Below, one piece after another: positions 52,505-61,045 of a DNA stretch of 64,000 bases. A program made the translations under genes and the position numbers. This stretch comes from Desulfonatronospira sp964577315 (GTDB lineage Bacteria > Desulfobacterota > Desulfovibrionia > Desulfovibrionales > Desulfonatronovibrionaceae), in contig CAZNYT010000005.1 in assembly GCA_964577315.1 (NCBI GenBank), forward strand, positions 1 to 64,000, read 5' to 3'. Below the pieces are notes generated by a model. That model made no database searches and was not told the origin of the DNA. It saw only the letters and a list, made by a program, of their open reading frames with translations. The stretch's first letter is position 1, and each line of letters opens with the position of its first letter.

Positions 52505-53043
52505 CAAGTCAATACTACACCGATTTAAATGTGGACGAACCACCTATAAACTATCCCCCGGTTCAGAAGATAGTAAACATCTGCCGGGCTATGTCCTTGT
52601 GGCCCATGACCTTTGGACTGGCTTGTTGCGCCATTGAAATGATGTCCTGGGGGATGGCAAGATTCGATTCTGCCCGTTTCGGGGCAGAGGTGTTCAGGCC
52701 TTCACCCAGGCAGGCGGACCTGATGATTGTAGCCGGTACTGTAAACCGCAAGCTAGGCCCCTTAATTACTCGTCTGTATGAACAAATGCCTGCTCCCAAA
52801 TGGGTAATCGCTATGGGCAACTGCGCCATATCCGGAGGACCCTTCGTCTATAAAAACCAATACGGTATTATAGAAGGAGTAGACAACCTGATACCTGTAG
52901 ACGTTTATGTTCCGGGCTGCCCACCTAGGCCCGAAGGTCTTTTCGAGGGACTCTTCCAGGTACAGAAAAAAATCACTGGCAGGAGATGGTGGCGATTTCC
53001 GGAACAAGCCGAGAAAAAATCCGAAGAGGCGGAAAAGACCTAA
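52480..53043 (+). CDS. nuoB: Complex I subunit NuoB
   Basis: 187-residue peripheral subunit carrying the terminal 4Fe-4S cluster N2 next to the quinone site. The four ligands are visible: tandem Cys49-Cys50 (GLACCAIEMM), Cys115 (GNCAISGGPF) and Cys147 (PGCPPRPE). The C-terminus has a charged Lys/Glu tail. An 88-base gap precedes nuoC. Confidence 0.97.
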   Translation: MAQENQDIASQYYTDLNVDEPPINYPPVQKIVNICRAMSLWPMTFGLACCAIEMMSWGMARFDSARFGAEVFRPSPRQADLMIVAGTVNRKLGPLITRLYEQMPAPKWVIAMGNCAISGGPFVYKNQYGIIEGVDNLIPVDVYVPGCPPRPEGLFEGLFQVQKKITGRRWWRFPEQAEKKSEEAEKT

Positions 53044-53131
53044 AAGTTTTGCTTCAAATTATTTACCTAAAAGGAAAAAATTCACAAGACAAGTTCTTCA
53101 AGCTTACCAGTTCAGCACAAGGGGGTAACTA

Positions 53132-53698
53132 ATGACCGAGAAGAATCAAAATTCCGATGAAACCACTGCCGAAAAGGAAACCCCTGAAAAAACTGAAAAG
53201 AAAGAGCCTACCGGCCCGAAGTATACCGGCTATGACCTGGATTACTTCGTGGCCTCGCAAGACCTCTTGAAAGCGGTTCGCAAAATGGATGAAACAGAGT
53301 ACTTCCTGGAGGATGTATCCTGCCTAGATATGCAGGAAGGTTTTCAACTTGTCTATCATTTTGACCGCTTCCACCAACCGGGACGGGTGGTGTTAAGGGT
53401 TATAGTTTCTCGGGATAACCCTGTAGTACCATCAATATCCAGCATTTACCCCGGTGCTGATTGGCACGAGCGCGAATGCTACGATTTTTTTGGAGTCCAA
53501 TTCCAAAACCATCCCAATTTAATTCCTCTCCTGCTGGATCCGGAGTTTGATGGACCTCCTCCTTTGCTCAAGGATGAATCCGCCCGCAAAGACTTGGAGC
53601 AGATTTATCCGTATTTGACGCACACTCCTGTATCCGTGGATAGCGACGACTTTTTACAAGCAATCCGCAACTGTTCCAAATCAAAAAGTAGGTACTAA
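53132..53698 (+). CDS. nuoC: Complex I subunit NuoC
   Basis: 188 residues, 30-kDa subunit family. The N-terminal about 35 residues are charged and low-complexity (Lys/Glu/Thr). The core contains SISSIYPGADWHERECYDFFGVQF, the subunit's signature. It is separate from nuoD rather than fused. nuoD starts 3 bases later. Confidence 0.95.
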   Translation: MTEKNQNSDETTAEKETPEKTEKKEPTGPKYTGYDLDYFVASQDLLKAVRKMDETEYFLEDVSCLDMQEGFQLVYHFDRFHQPGRVVLRVIVSRDNPVVPSISSIYPGADWHERECYDFFGVQFQNHPNLIPLLLDPEFDGPPPLLKDESARKDLEQIYPYLTHTPVSVDSDDFLQAIRNCSKSKSRY

Positions 53699-53701
53699 GT
53701 C

Positions 53702-54862
53702 ATGAACCTGGATCTAAGACTAGACACCAGCGGCGACTTTTACGCCCAAAAATTCCAGCCAACCAAGCGCGATGACACCCTGATCCTGAACATGGGTCCT
53801 CAACATCCCTCTACTCACGGTGTGCTGCGCATTCTGCTGGAAATAGACGGGGAATATATACTCCGGGCTGAACCGGTTTTGGGCTACATCCACCGCATGC
53901 ACGAAAAAATGGGCGAGGTAATGACCTATCCCCAGTACCTGCCCAACCCTCCCCGGACGGACTACCTGCACGCCATGGCCTGGAACTGGGCCCATGTGGC
54001 TGCCGTGGAAAGACTCATGGACATCCAGGTCCCGGAACGGGCCGAGTATCTCCGGGTGATTACCTGCGAACTGAACCGAATTTGCTCCCATCTCTTGTGG
54101 TGGGGGGCTTATCTTCTGGACCTGGGCGCATTCACCCCCATCATGTATGCCTTCCACAACCGGGAGAGAATCCAGGATTCCTTGCAGCGCATTACCGGCT
54201 CCAGATTAACCTATTGTTACTACCGTTTCGGCGGGGTTGCTTGCGACATAGACGACAATTTCGCTTCCGAGATCCGAGAGATATGCGGATGGATGAAGGA
54301 ACGGACCAAGATGTACAAGGATCTGGTTACGGACAACTTTATCTTGCGCAACCGAGTTGAGGAAATCGGGGAGATACCCCTGGAGACTTGCCGCAAGTAT
54401 GGAGCAACCGGCCCCGTTCTCAGGGGCTCCGGACAGCCCTATGATGTACGCAGGGCAGAACCATACTCCATATACGAGCGCTTTGACTTCAACATCCCCA
54501 CCTACGATACATGCGATGCCATGGGGCGTTACCTGGTCCGCATGGACGAAATGCTGGAAAGCATCAAGATTATAGAACAGGCCCTGGATACCCTGCCCGA
54601 GGGAGATCATATCCACCCCAAAGCTCCCAAGCGTCCCAAGCCCCCAGCAGGAGATGTGTATTTCGCCTTGGAGGGAGCCAGGGGAAAAATAGGAGTTCAT
54701 CTGATCAGCGACGGAGGCAGATCCCCTTATCGCGTTAAACTGCGGGCACCCGGCTTTTCCAATCTAAGCCTCTTTGAAGAGGTGGCTCAAGGGACCATGA
54801 TCGCGGACGCGGTCTCCATTTTGGGAAGCTTGGACCTGGTTATACCGGAGATTGACAGATGA
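53702..54862 (+). CDS. nuoD: Complex I subunit NuoD
   Basis: 386 residues, 49-kDa subunit, lining the quinone cavity with NuoB. NMGPQHPSTHGVLRILLEIDG at the N-terminus, YLHAMAWNWAHVAAVERLM and the C-terminal APGFSNLSLFEEVAQGTMI are typical. It lacks the Ni-binding cysteine pairs of hydrogenase large subunits (N-terminal HPSTHG instead of CxxC), which supports complex I rather than an Ech-type hydrogenase. It overlaps nuoH as ATGA. Confidence 0.96.
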   Translation: MNLDLRLDTSGDFYAQKFQPTKRDDTLILNMGPQHPSTHGVLRILLEIDGEYILRAEPVLGYIHRMHEKMGEVMTYPQYLPNPPRTDYLHAMAWNWAHVAAVERLMDIQVPERAEYLRVITCELNRICSHLLWWGAYLLDLGAFTPIMYAFHNRERIQDSLQRITGSRLTYCYYRFGGVACDIDDNFASEIREICGWMKERTKMYKDLVTDNFILRNRVEEIGEIPLETCRKYGATGPVLRGSGQPYDVRRAEPYSIYERFDFNIPTYDTCDAMGRYLVRMDEMLESIKIIEQALDTLPEGDHIHPKAPKRPKPPAGDVYFALEGARGKIGVHLISDGGRSPYRVKLRAPGFSNLSLFEEVAQGTMIADAVSILGSLDLVIPEIDR

Positions 54863-55830
54863 TGGATGTAATACCGACACAATTTATTATTATTTTCGTG
54901 GGACTTATCGCGTTTATGGCCTTTATAGGCTTAAATGCCCTGGTGCTGGTATACCTGGAAAGAAAAATAGCCGGCTTTATTCATCGCCGTCCTGGACCGT
55001 ATGAAGTCGGTCCCCATGGTATACTTCAGCCCGTGGCTGACGGCCTGAAAATGGTGGGCAAGCAGATTTTCACCCCCAGGGGTGCAGACAGCAAGCTGTA
55101 TTGGCTGGCCCCCATGATTTCCATAGGTCCAGCCATAGTCTGCTTCATTGCCATACCCTTCGGTCCGCACCTGCAAGTCATCAACACCAACGTGGGTCTT
55201 ATTCTCATCCTGGCCTTCACCGGCATCAATGTTATGGCCCTGTGTATAGCTGGATGGACCTCCCAGAATAAATATTCTTTGATAGGTGCGGCCCGGGATA
55301 TCTCGCAAGGAGTAGCCTACGAGATCCCCTTGCTTTTGTCGGTTTTGCCCGTAATATTTATGACCGGCACATTCAATCTTTTCGATATCGCAAACGAACA
55401 GGGCGCTTGGCCGTGGCAATGGTTCATCCTGTATCAACCGTTGGCCTTTTTCATCTTTTTCATCTGCGCCCTGGCAGAAACCAACCGGGCACCTTTCGAC
55501 CTACCTGAAGCAGAAAGCGAACTTACTGCCGGATTTCACACCGAGTACTCCGGCATGGGCTTCGGGCTATTTTTCATGGCTGAGTACGCTTACATGGTTG
55601 TTGCTGCCTGCGTTGGGGCCATCCTTTTCCTGGGCGGCTTTCATGGCCCCGGTGCTTCTGGATGGTGGTGGTTCCTGGCCAAGGTCTACGTGCTTTTGCT
55701 GATAATGATCTGGATCCGGTGGACTTTCCCCAGGGTCCGATTCGATCAACTGCTTAACATTTGCTGGAAATGGCTGATTCCTCTTGCTGTTCTTAATTTA
55801 CTGGTAACTTTAGGGGTGATTGCCCTATGA
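54859..55830 (+). CDS. nuoH: Complex I subunit NuoH
   Basis: 323 residues, eight-helix membrane subunit that connects the quinone site to the proton-pumping arm. GLNALVLVYLERKIAGFIHRRPGPYEVGP at the start and ETNRAPFDLPEAESELTAGFHTEYSG, the conserved acidic loop, are clear. The stop overlaps the nuoI start. Confidence 0.97.
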   Translation: MMDVIPTQFIIIFVGLIAFMAFIGLNALVLVYLERKIAGFIHRRPGPYEVGPHGILQPVADGLKMVGKQIFTPRGADSKLYWLAPMISIGPAIVCFIAIPFGPHLQVINTNVGLILILAFTGINVMALCIAGWTSQNKYSLIGAARDISQGVAYEIPLLLSVLPVIFMTGTFNLFDIANEQGAWPWQWFILYQPLAFFIFFICALAETNRAPFDLPEAESELTAGFHTEYSGMGFGLFFMAEYAYMVVAACVGAILFLGGFHGPGASGWWWFLAKVYVLLLIMIWIRWTFPRVRFDQLLNICWKWLIPLAVLNLLVTLGVIAL

Positions 55831-56372
55831 TAGTAAAAAGCTTACGCGAAACTGCAGTGGGACTATGGAGCCTGCTGGTAGGGCTTAAAGTGACCGCTAT
55901 CAATTTCGGAAGCCCTCAGATTACAGTGCATTATCCCAGGGAGGTTTCTCCCACCCTGGAAGGATTCCGCGGACATATTGAATTGGTCCCTAACGAAGAG
56001 GATCCTAGCAAGTCCAATTGTACAGCCTGCGGAACCTGTGTACGTACTTGTCCTTCTGCCTGTATTACCATGAAGGCCACAAAGCCCAAGAAAAAAGCAG
56101 CGGAAAAGAAAGAAGCCACGAGCTCAGAATCTGAAGGCCAAGGCGGGGGCGAAGACAAAAAGGAAGCTCCGGCCAAGAAGGCCAAACCGGAACTGAACAC
56201 TTTTCGGGTGGATTTTAATTACTGTTGCCTGTGCGGGCTTTGCGTTGAAACCTGCCCTGCAAACGCCTTGAGATTTTCCCAGAATTATTTTCTAGCGGGT
56301 TTTAGCCGGGAGGAGTTCGATTTTGATCTTTTGGCCAGGCTACAAGCCCAAGCCGAGCAAAAGGAGCAGTAA
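55827..56372 (+). CDS. nuoI: Complex I subunit NuoI
   Basis: 181 residues with two 4Fe-4S motifs: Cys65-x2-Cys68-x2-Cys71-x3-Cys75, and Cys133-x2-Cys136-x2-Cys139-x3-Cys143. The spacer between them is about 30 residues longer than usual and very rich in Lys, Glu and Ser (residues about 85-120). An N-terminal amphipathic helix binds the membrane arm. In an enzyme lacking NuoEFG this subunit is the likely electron entry point. nuoJ begins at the next base after the stop. Confidence 0.95.
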   Translation: MIVKSLRETAVGLWSLLVGLKVTAINFGSPQITVHYPREVSPTLEGFRGHIELVPNEEDPSKSNCTACGTCVRTCPSACITMKATKPKKKAAEKKEATSSESEGQGGGEDKKEAPAKKAKPELNTFRVDFNYCCLCGLCVETCPANALRFSQNYFLAGFSREEFDFDLLARLQAQAEQKEQ

Positions 56373-56897
56373 ATGGAAAATCTGGAATATGAAAACCTGG
56401 CCTGGGCAGTGCTTTTTGGGCACATTGCCATAATTGTAGTGGGCGGTTTTATAACAGTTCTCTCCGAGAGCTTGGTTCGGGCCCTGGTAGGCCTTATTAT
56501 GACCTTGTTCGGTGTAGCCGGGCTCTTTTTCCTCATGGCTGCGCCCTTTATCGCCCTGATGCAGATCTTGATCTATGTGGGTGCTGTGAGCGTACTAATC
56601 TTTTTCGCCATCATGTTAACCCAAGCTTGGCCTGGAGGAGACGAAAGCAAAAGAGTGCCCGGCAAAAAAACAATTTATGCAGGACTAGCAGCCTTGATTC
56701 CCGCGGTTTTTCTAGGTACAGCCGCGATTCGAACCGCCCCTCCCTCCGCCTTGGTGCCTGAGGAAATTCAGGTCAGTGTATTGGGCAGGTTCTTTCTGGA
56801 AGACTTTATCCTGCCTTTTGAGCTGATATCCCTGCTTTTGACCGTTGCCATGGCTGGCGCTGTAGTGCTGGCCCTGGAAAGAAGGAGGAAGAAATGA
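56373..56897 (+). CDS. nuoJ: Complex I subunit NuoJ
   Basis: 174 residues, five predicted transmembrane helices. The pi-bulge helix region ALMQILIYVGAVSVLIFFAIML is the family's hallmark. It starts directly after nuoI and overlaps nuoK as ATGA. Confidence 0.95.
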   Translation: MENLEYENLAWAVLFGHIAIIVVGGFITVLSESLVRALVGLIMTLFGVAGLFFLMAAPFIALMQILIYVGAVSVLIFFAIMLTQAWPGGDESKRVPGKKTIYAGLAALIPAVFLGTAAIRTAPPSALVPEEIQVSVLGRFFLEDFILPFELISLLLTVAMAGAVVLALERRRKK

Positions 56898-57202
56898 GTG
56901 TTATGACCATCTACCATCTGGTGGCCATTTTTCTGCTGTGCCTGGGCATATTCGGGATTGCCTACAGAAGAACCTTGATAGGCATAGTTCTGGGTATAGA
57001 GCTGATCTTGAACGGAGCCGGGTTGAGCATAATGGCTTCTGCCCAACTCACACCTGCACCCAACGAACTGGGCCAGGTAGGTGCTCTCTTGGTCATGGGC
57101 CTTGCCGCAGCCGAAGCCACGCTTCTGCTCGCCATCCTTTTGGTAGTTTCTAGACGTTTCAGGAACGTGGAGGCTGACAAACTGATAACCATGCGAGGTT
57201 AG
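56894..57202 (+). CDS. nuoK: Complex I subunit NuoK
   Basis: 102 residues, three helices. GIAYRRTLIGIVLGIELILNGAGL carries the conserved membrane Glu of helix 2, and GQVGALLVMGLAAAEATLLLAIL carries the second. It is followed by 76 bases before an extra antiporter-like gene. Confidence 0.96.
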   Translation: MSVMTIYHLVAIFLLCLGIFGIAYRRTLIGIVLGIELILNGAGLSIMASAQLTPAPNELGQVGALLVMGLAAAEATLLLAILLVVSRRFRNVEADKLITMRG

Positions 57203-57278
57203 CAATGTCCTGGGATAGGTCTTTGGATAAGTACAAGCACATTTTTACTGCCTCTAGCTCAAACAAGGATGATGTGAA

Positions 57279-58790
57279 ATGATGCCCTCAATTCTACTCC
57301 AGATCATATTGGTTCCGGCAATTGTGGCCTTAGTCATCCTGCTTTTCAGATATCAGTTAGGCATGAAGGCAGGATGGCTTGCTGTAGCAGGCCTGGCCTA
57401 CACCACCCTGCTTTTGATTACAGGCCTGGTTGAGGTGCATAATGGATCTCCCATCGTGGAAAATTACCAAATACTTAAGAATCCGGACATCAGCTTTACC
57501 CTCTTAGGGGACGGGCTAAGCATTACTGTAGCCCTGATCTGCAACCTGCTTTGCCTAGCCCTGGGCACCTACTCCATAAAATACATTTACCACAGGATAG
57601 AAGTTCTCTATCCCGAGACCTTGGGACAAAAAGGCGAAATCAGCTATTACACCTGTTTTTATTACCTATTCCTGTTCTTTCCTGTAGGGTTCATGGGAGT
57701 CAGTTTCGCCAGTGACCTGGTGATTCTGTATTTCTTCCTGGAAATACTCACGCTTTTCCTGTTTTTCCTGATGGCTTACTTCGGCTATTACGAACGGGTA
57801 TGGGTAGCTATTATCTGCACTATCTGGGGAATATTCTCTGCCCTTTTCTTCTTGGGCGGTGTGGCCATTATCTATTCCCAGATAGGTACTTTCCAGATCG
57901 ATCAGATACATACCATGGCCGGCGATCCCCTGGCCTTCTGGGCTATACTCCTGGTACTCGTAGGCATGATCGCCAAACTGGCCATTGTACCCCTGCATGT
58001 ATGGATGCCCTGGGTGCACGCCGAGCACCCCACCTGTATTGCTGGCCTGCTGGCAGTATATGCCAACATAGCCGCCTACATCATTGTCCGTATGCTGGTG
58101 TTGCCCCTGTGGGACGATTTCCAGGTATTCGGACCACCCCTAATGATTCTTGCCGTAATCACCATGGTTTACGGCTCCCTTTTAACCCTGGCCCAGACTG
58201 ACATGAAGCGAATACCAGCCTGCTCTACCATCAGCCAGAGCGCTTATTCCGTGCTAGGGATAGGCGCCTTGACCGCGGCAAGTATAGAAGGCGGGCTATT
58301 CTTCTTTCTCAGCCATATAATGGGCAAGACGGTCTTCTTTTCCACCTGCGGATTGGTTGTCTATATCACCCATATCAGGAACACCAAGTTTCTGGGCGGT
58401 TTGGGAGCCAAAATGCCCATCACCGCATTGCTCTTTTTATGCGGAGGCATGATGCTAGCGGGCATCCCGCCTTTCAGCAGCTTTGCAGCGGAAGTAATCA
58501 TGTTTGCCGGCATATTCGAGCGTGGGGACAACTTTGGTCTGGTAATAGGCATTATAGGTCTTTTGGCGGTACTACTTACCATCACCTATGCCGTACACTT
58601 TACGCGCATGATCTTTTTCGGCCCCTTGCCGGAAAAACTGGCTCAGGATAACCACATTCAAGATCCGCCCTGGAGTATGACGCTGCCTCTGATCTTAATC
58701 GTACTGGTATCTGCGTTCCTGGGGCTGTACCCCACTTTGGTGATGGAGCTTTTTGAACCGGTCATCAGCAACGCCATAGCCAACATGTAA
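57279..58790 (+). CDS. Extra antiporter-like complex I subunit (NuoM/MrpD type)
   Basis: 503 residues, about 14 transmembrane helices of the Mrp-antiporter/NuoLMN fold. The proton-channel residues are present: the helix-5 Glu in LYFFLEILTLFLFF and the helix-7 Lys in AKLAIVPLHVWMPWVHAEHP. It sits between nuoK and nuoL, where the standard order has nuoL at once. NuoL, NuoM and NuoN all follow separately, so this is a fourth antiporter-like subunit rather than a misplaced one. It has no long C-terminal HL helix. Whether it is a structural part of the complex or an associated antiporter is inference. Confidence 0.88.
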   Translation: MMPSILLQIILVPAIVALVILLFRYQLGMKAGWLAVAGLAYTTLLLITGLVEVHNGSPIVENYQILKNPDISFTLLGDGLSITVALICNLLCLALGTYSIKYIYHRIEVLYPETLGQKGEISYYTCFYYLFLFFPVGFMGVSFASDLVILYFFLEILTLFLFFLMAYFGYYERVWVAIICTIWGIFSALFFLGGVAIIYSQIGTFQIDQIHTMAGDPLAFWAILLVLVGMIAKLAIVPLHVWMPWVHAEHPTCIAGLLAVYANIAAYIIVRMLVLPLWDDFQVFGPPLMILAVITMVYGSLLTLAQTDMKRIPACSTISQSAYSVLGIGALTAASIEGGLFFFLSHIMGKTVFFSTCGLVVYITHIRNTKFLGGLGAKMPITALLFLCGGMMLAGIPPFSSFAAEVIMFAGIFERGDNFGLVIGIIGLLAVLLTITYAVHFTRMIFFGPLPEKLAQDNHIQDPPWSMTLPLILIVLVSAFLGLYPTLVMELFEPVISNAIANM

Positions 58791-58872
58791 CCTGGGTCCG
58801 CATACACTAAGGACTACCAGAAAAGCTAGCTAAACCACAAAAAAACGCTAAACCTTTGAGGTGGGTGCTAAC

Positions 58873-60972
58873 ATGGATACTCAGCTTGCGTGGCTCTGCC
58901 TGATATTTCCCTTTATCGGGGTCCTTCTCACTCCGATACTAGCCCGCATCAGCACAGCGGCAATGAACTTTGGAGCGGTATTTTTCTCCTTTTTGGCCGC
59001 GGTGTCTGCGGTCATGCTGCTTCCTTTGCTGTTCAATCTGGATCGGCTGCCTGTGGAATCCACCTATGTTTGGCTACACACCCCCATAAGCGTTAGCTTC
59101 GGGGTTCTGGTGGATCCATTGAGTATCATAGTGGCCAATGTGGTTGCAGTAATAAGCTTTTTTATCATGATCTACTGCATGGGCTACATGAAAGGCAGCC
59201 CTGCAATCATGCGCTTCTGGATGCTCATGAACGCCTTTATCGGCAGTATGCTCCTGCTGGTTTTGGCCAACAATCTCATCATTATCTTTATCGGCTGGAA
59301 GCTCGTGGGTCTTTGCAGCTACGCCCTGATCGGATTTTATTACCAGGACAAGGAAAAATACTGGATTGGAGGGCCGGCCCCGGACAAATTTGACACTCCT
59401 TCCGCCTGCGGGGTAAAGGCCTTCATCGTTACCAGCGTGGGAGATATGCTCATGCTGGGCGGTATTCTGATCATGTACTTTTATGCAGGGACATTCAACG
59501 TCCTGGAGCTTTACCAAACCGCACCGGAATGGATCCCTGCCATGGCAGCTACTCCCGGGATGATAATCCTGGTCAGCATCCTCCTCATAGCCGGGCCGGT
59601 GGGAAAATCCGCCCAGTTCCCGCTGCATGAGTGGCTTCCCGAAGCCATGTCCGGTCCTGGGCCGGTTTCCGCGCTGATTCACGCCGCCACCATGGTCAAG
59701 AGCGGTGTATTTCTCATTGCCCGGTTCATACCCATATTTTATTATGGCTATTGGATGGCTGGGGCAGAAGAAGCCATGTACTTCTTTTTGATCGTGGCCT
59801 GGATAGGCGCCATAACCGCCTTCCTGGCAGCCAGCCAGGGACTGGTGGCCCTGGAGTTAAAAAAGGTCTTGGCCTTTTCCACTGTCAGCCAAATCGGATA
59901 CATGATGCTTGCCTTGGGAGTAGCCGGCTTCAGCCAGGATGTACTGGTCAAGGGTTATACTGCTGGTACCTTTCACCTCATGAGCCACGCCATGTTCAAG
60001 GCCTGTCTCTTTCTCTGCGCCGGAACAGTAATCCACGCCGCCCATTCCATATATATCAACGACATGGGTGCGTTACGCAAATTCATGCCCTATACCTGGC
60101 TGTTCATGGGCCTGGCCACCCTCTCCTTGATCGGCGTACCCCCCTTGCCCGGGTTCTGGAGTAAAGAGGCTGTGCTCCTAACTACTCTGGAAACCCAGCA
60201 CTTCGCCCTGTTTACTGTAGCCTTGATTGCCGTGATATTTACTGCTTTTTATTCCATGCGGTATTTCGGAATGATATTTCACGGCAAGGCCAGCTTGAAT
60301 ATCAAAAAAGAAACCAGCAAACCCCATCACCACGTGGGTGAGGGGTACTTTTCCCAAACCTTTGCCTGCGCTGTTCTAGCAGTAGGTATCGTGGTCTTCG
60401 GATTGTTGGGAATGAAAGCGGAATATGCCTTGCAAGACCTGTTTAAATTCCAGCTGGTCCAGGATCTGGCCTTATCCACAGTGGACCATGTACCGGACTA
60501 CTCCAAACTAATGGTCGCGGGGCTCTCCATTGGCGGTGTACTACTGGGAGCAGTACCTGCCTACTTTTTCTACTTCTCCCGGAGATGGGACGCCAACGCT
60601 GTGTACGAAAGATCCAAGTTGGTTCAGGTAATGCATGCCTTTCTCTGGAACAGATGGTACATAAACAGATTATACGAGTGGGTCTTTGTTGGAGGAGCTC
60701 TGCGTTTGGCCAGATTTGTGGCTGCAAAGCTGGAACAGGCCGTGGACGTACTTCTTCAAATCCTATTGCCCAAGGGAATTTGGGGGTTGTCCAAAATCTC
60801 GGTCTGGTTCGATTTAAAGGGTATAGACGGTGTCCTGGACGGTACCGCCTATCACGTCCAGAACAGCGGCGGGGGAGTACTCTCCAAGCTGCAATCAGGC
60901 AGAATCCAGGAGTATCTTGCCCTAGCCGTGATTATTGCCCTGATTGTCTGCGGCTTGATCTGGTTGTCCTAA
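58873..60972 (+). CDS. nuoL: Complex I subunit NuoL
   Basis: 699 residues from the ATG at 58873; a GTG four codons earlier is an unlikely alternative because it overlaps the GAGGTG site. Antiporter core with KSAQFPLHEWLPEAMSGPGPVSALIHAATMVKSG, plus a C-terminal extension of about 200 residues that includes the lateral HL helix and final anchor helix. It is longer than enteric NuoL (613). Distal proton-pumping subunit. Confidence 0.96.
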   Translation: MDTQLAWLCLIFPFIGVLLTPILARISTAAMNFGAVFFSFLAAVSAVMLLPLLFNLDRLPVESTYVWLHTPISVSFGVLVDPLSIIVANVVAVISFFIMIYCMGYMKGSPAIMRFWMLMNAFIGSMLLLVLANNLIIIFIGWKLVGLCSYALIGFYYQDKEKYWIGGPAPDKFDTPSACGVKAFIVTSVGDMLMLGGILIMYFYAGTFNVLELYQTAPEWIPAMAATPGMIILVSILLIAGPVGKSAQFPLHEWLPEAMSGPGPVSALIHAATMVKSGVFLIARFIPIFYYGYWMAGAEEAMYFFLIVAWIGAITAFLAASQGLVALELKKVLAFSTVSQIGYMMLALGVAGFSQDVLVKGYTAGTFHLMSHAMFKACLFLCAGTVIHAAHSIYINDMGALRKFMPYTWLFMGLATLSLIGVPPLPGFWSKEAVLLTTLETQHFALFTVALIAVIFTAFYSMRYFGMIFHGKASLNIKKETSKPHHHVGEGYFSQTFACAVLAVGIVVFGLLGMKAEYALQDLFKFQLVQDLALSTVDHVPDYSKLMVAGLSIGGVLLGAVPAYFFYFSRRWDANAVYERSKLVQVMHAFLWNRWYINRLYEWVFVGGALRLARFVAAKLEQAVDVLLQILLPKGIWGLSKISVWFDLKGIDGVLDGTAYHVQNSGGGVLSKLQSGRIQEYLALAVIIALIVCGLIWLS

Positions 60973-61045
60973 ACACTGTCTCTGCTAAACAGTAACAAAA
61001 AAGAGATGGATAACATTTATAAACCGTTTGCCGGAGTAGCCGACC

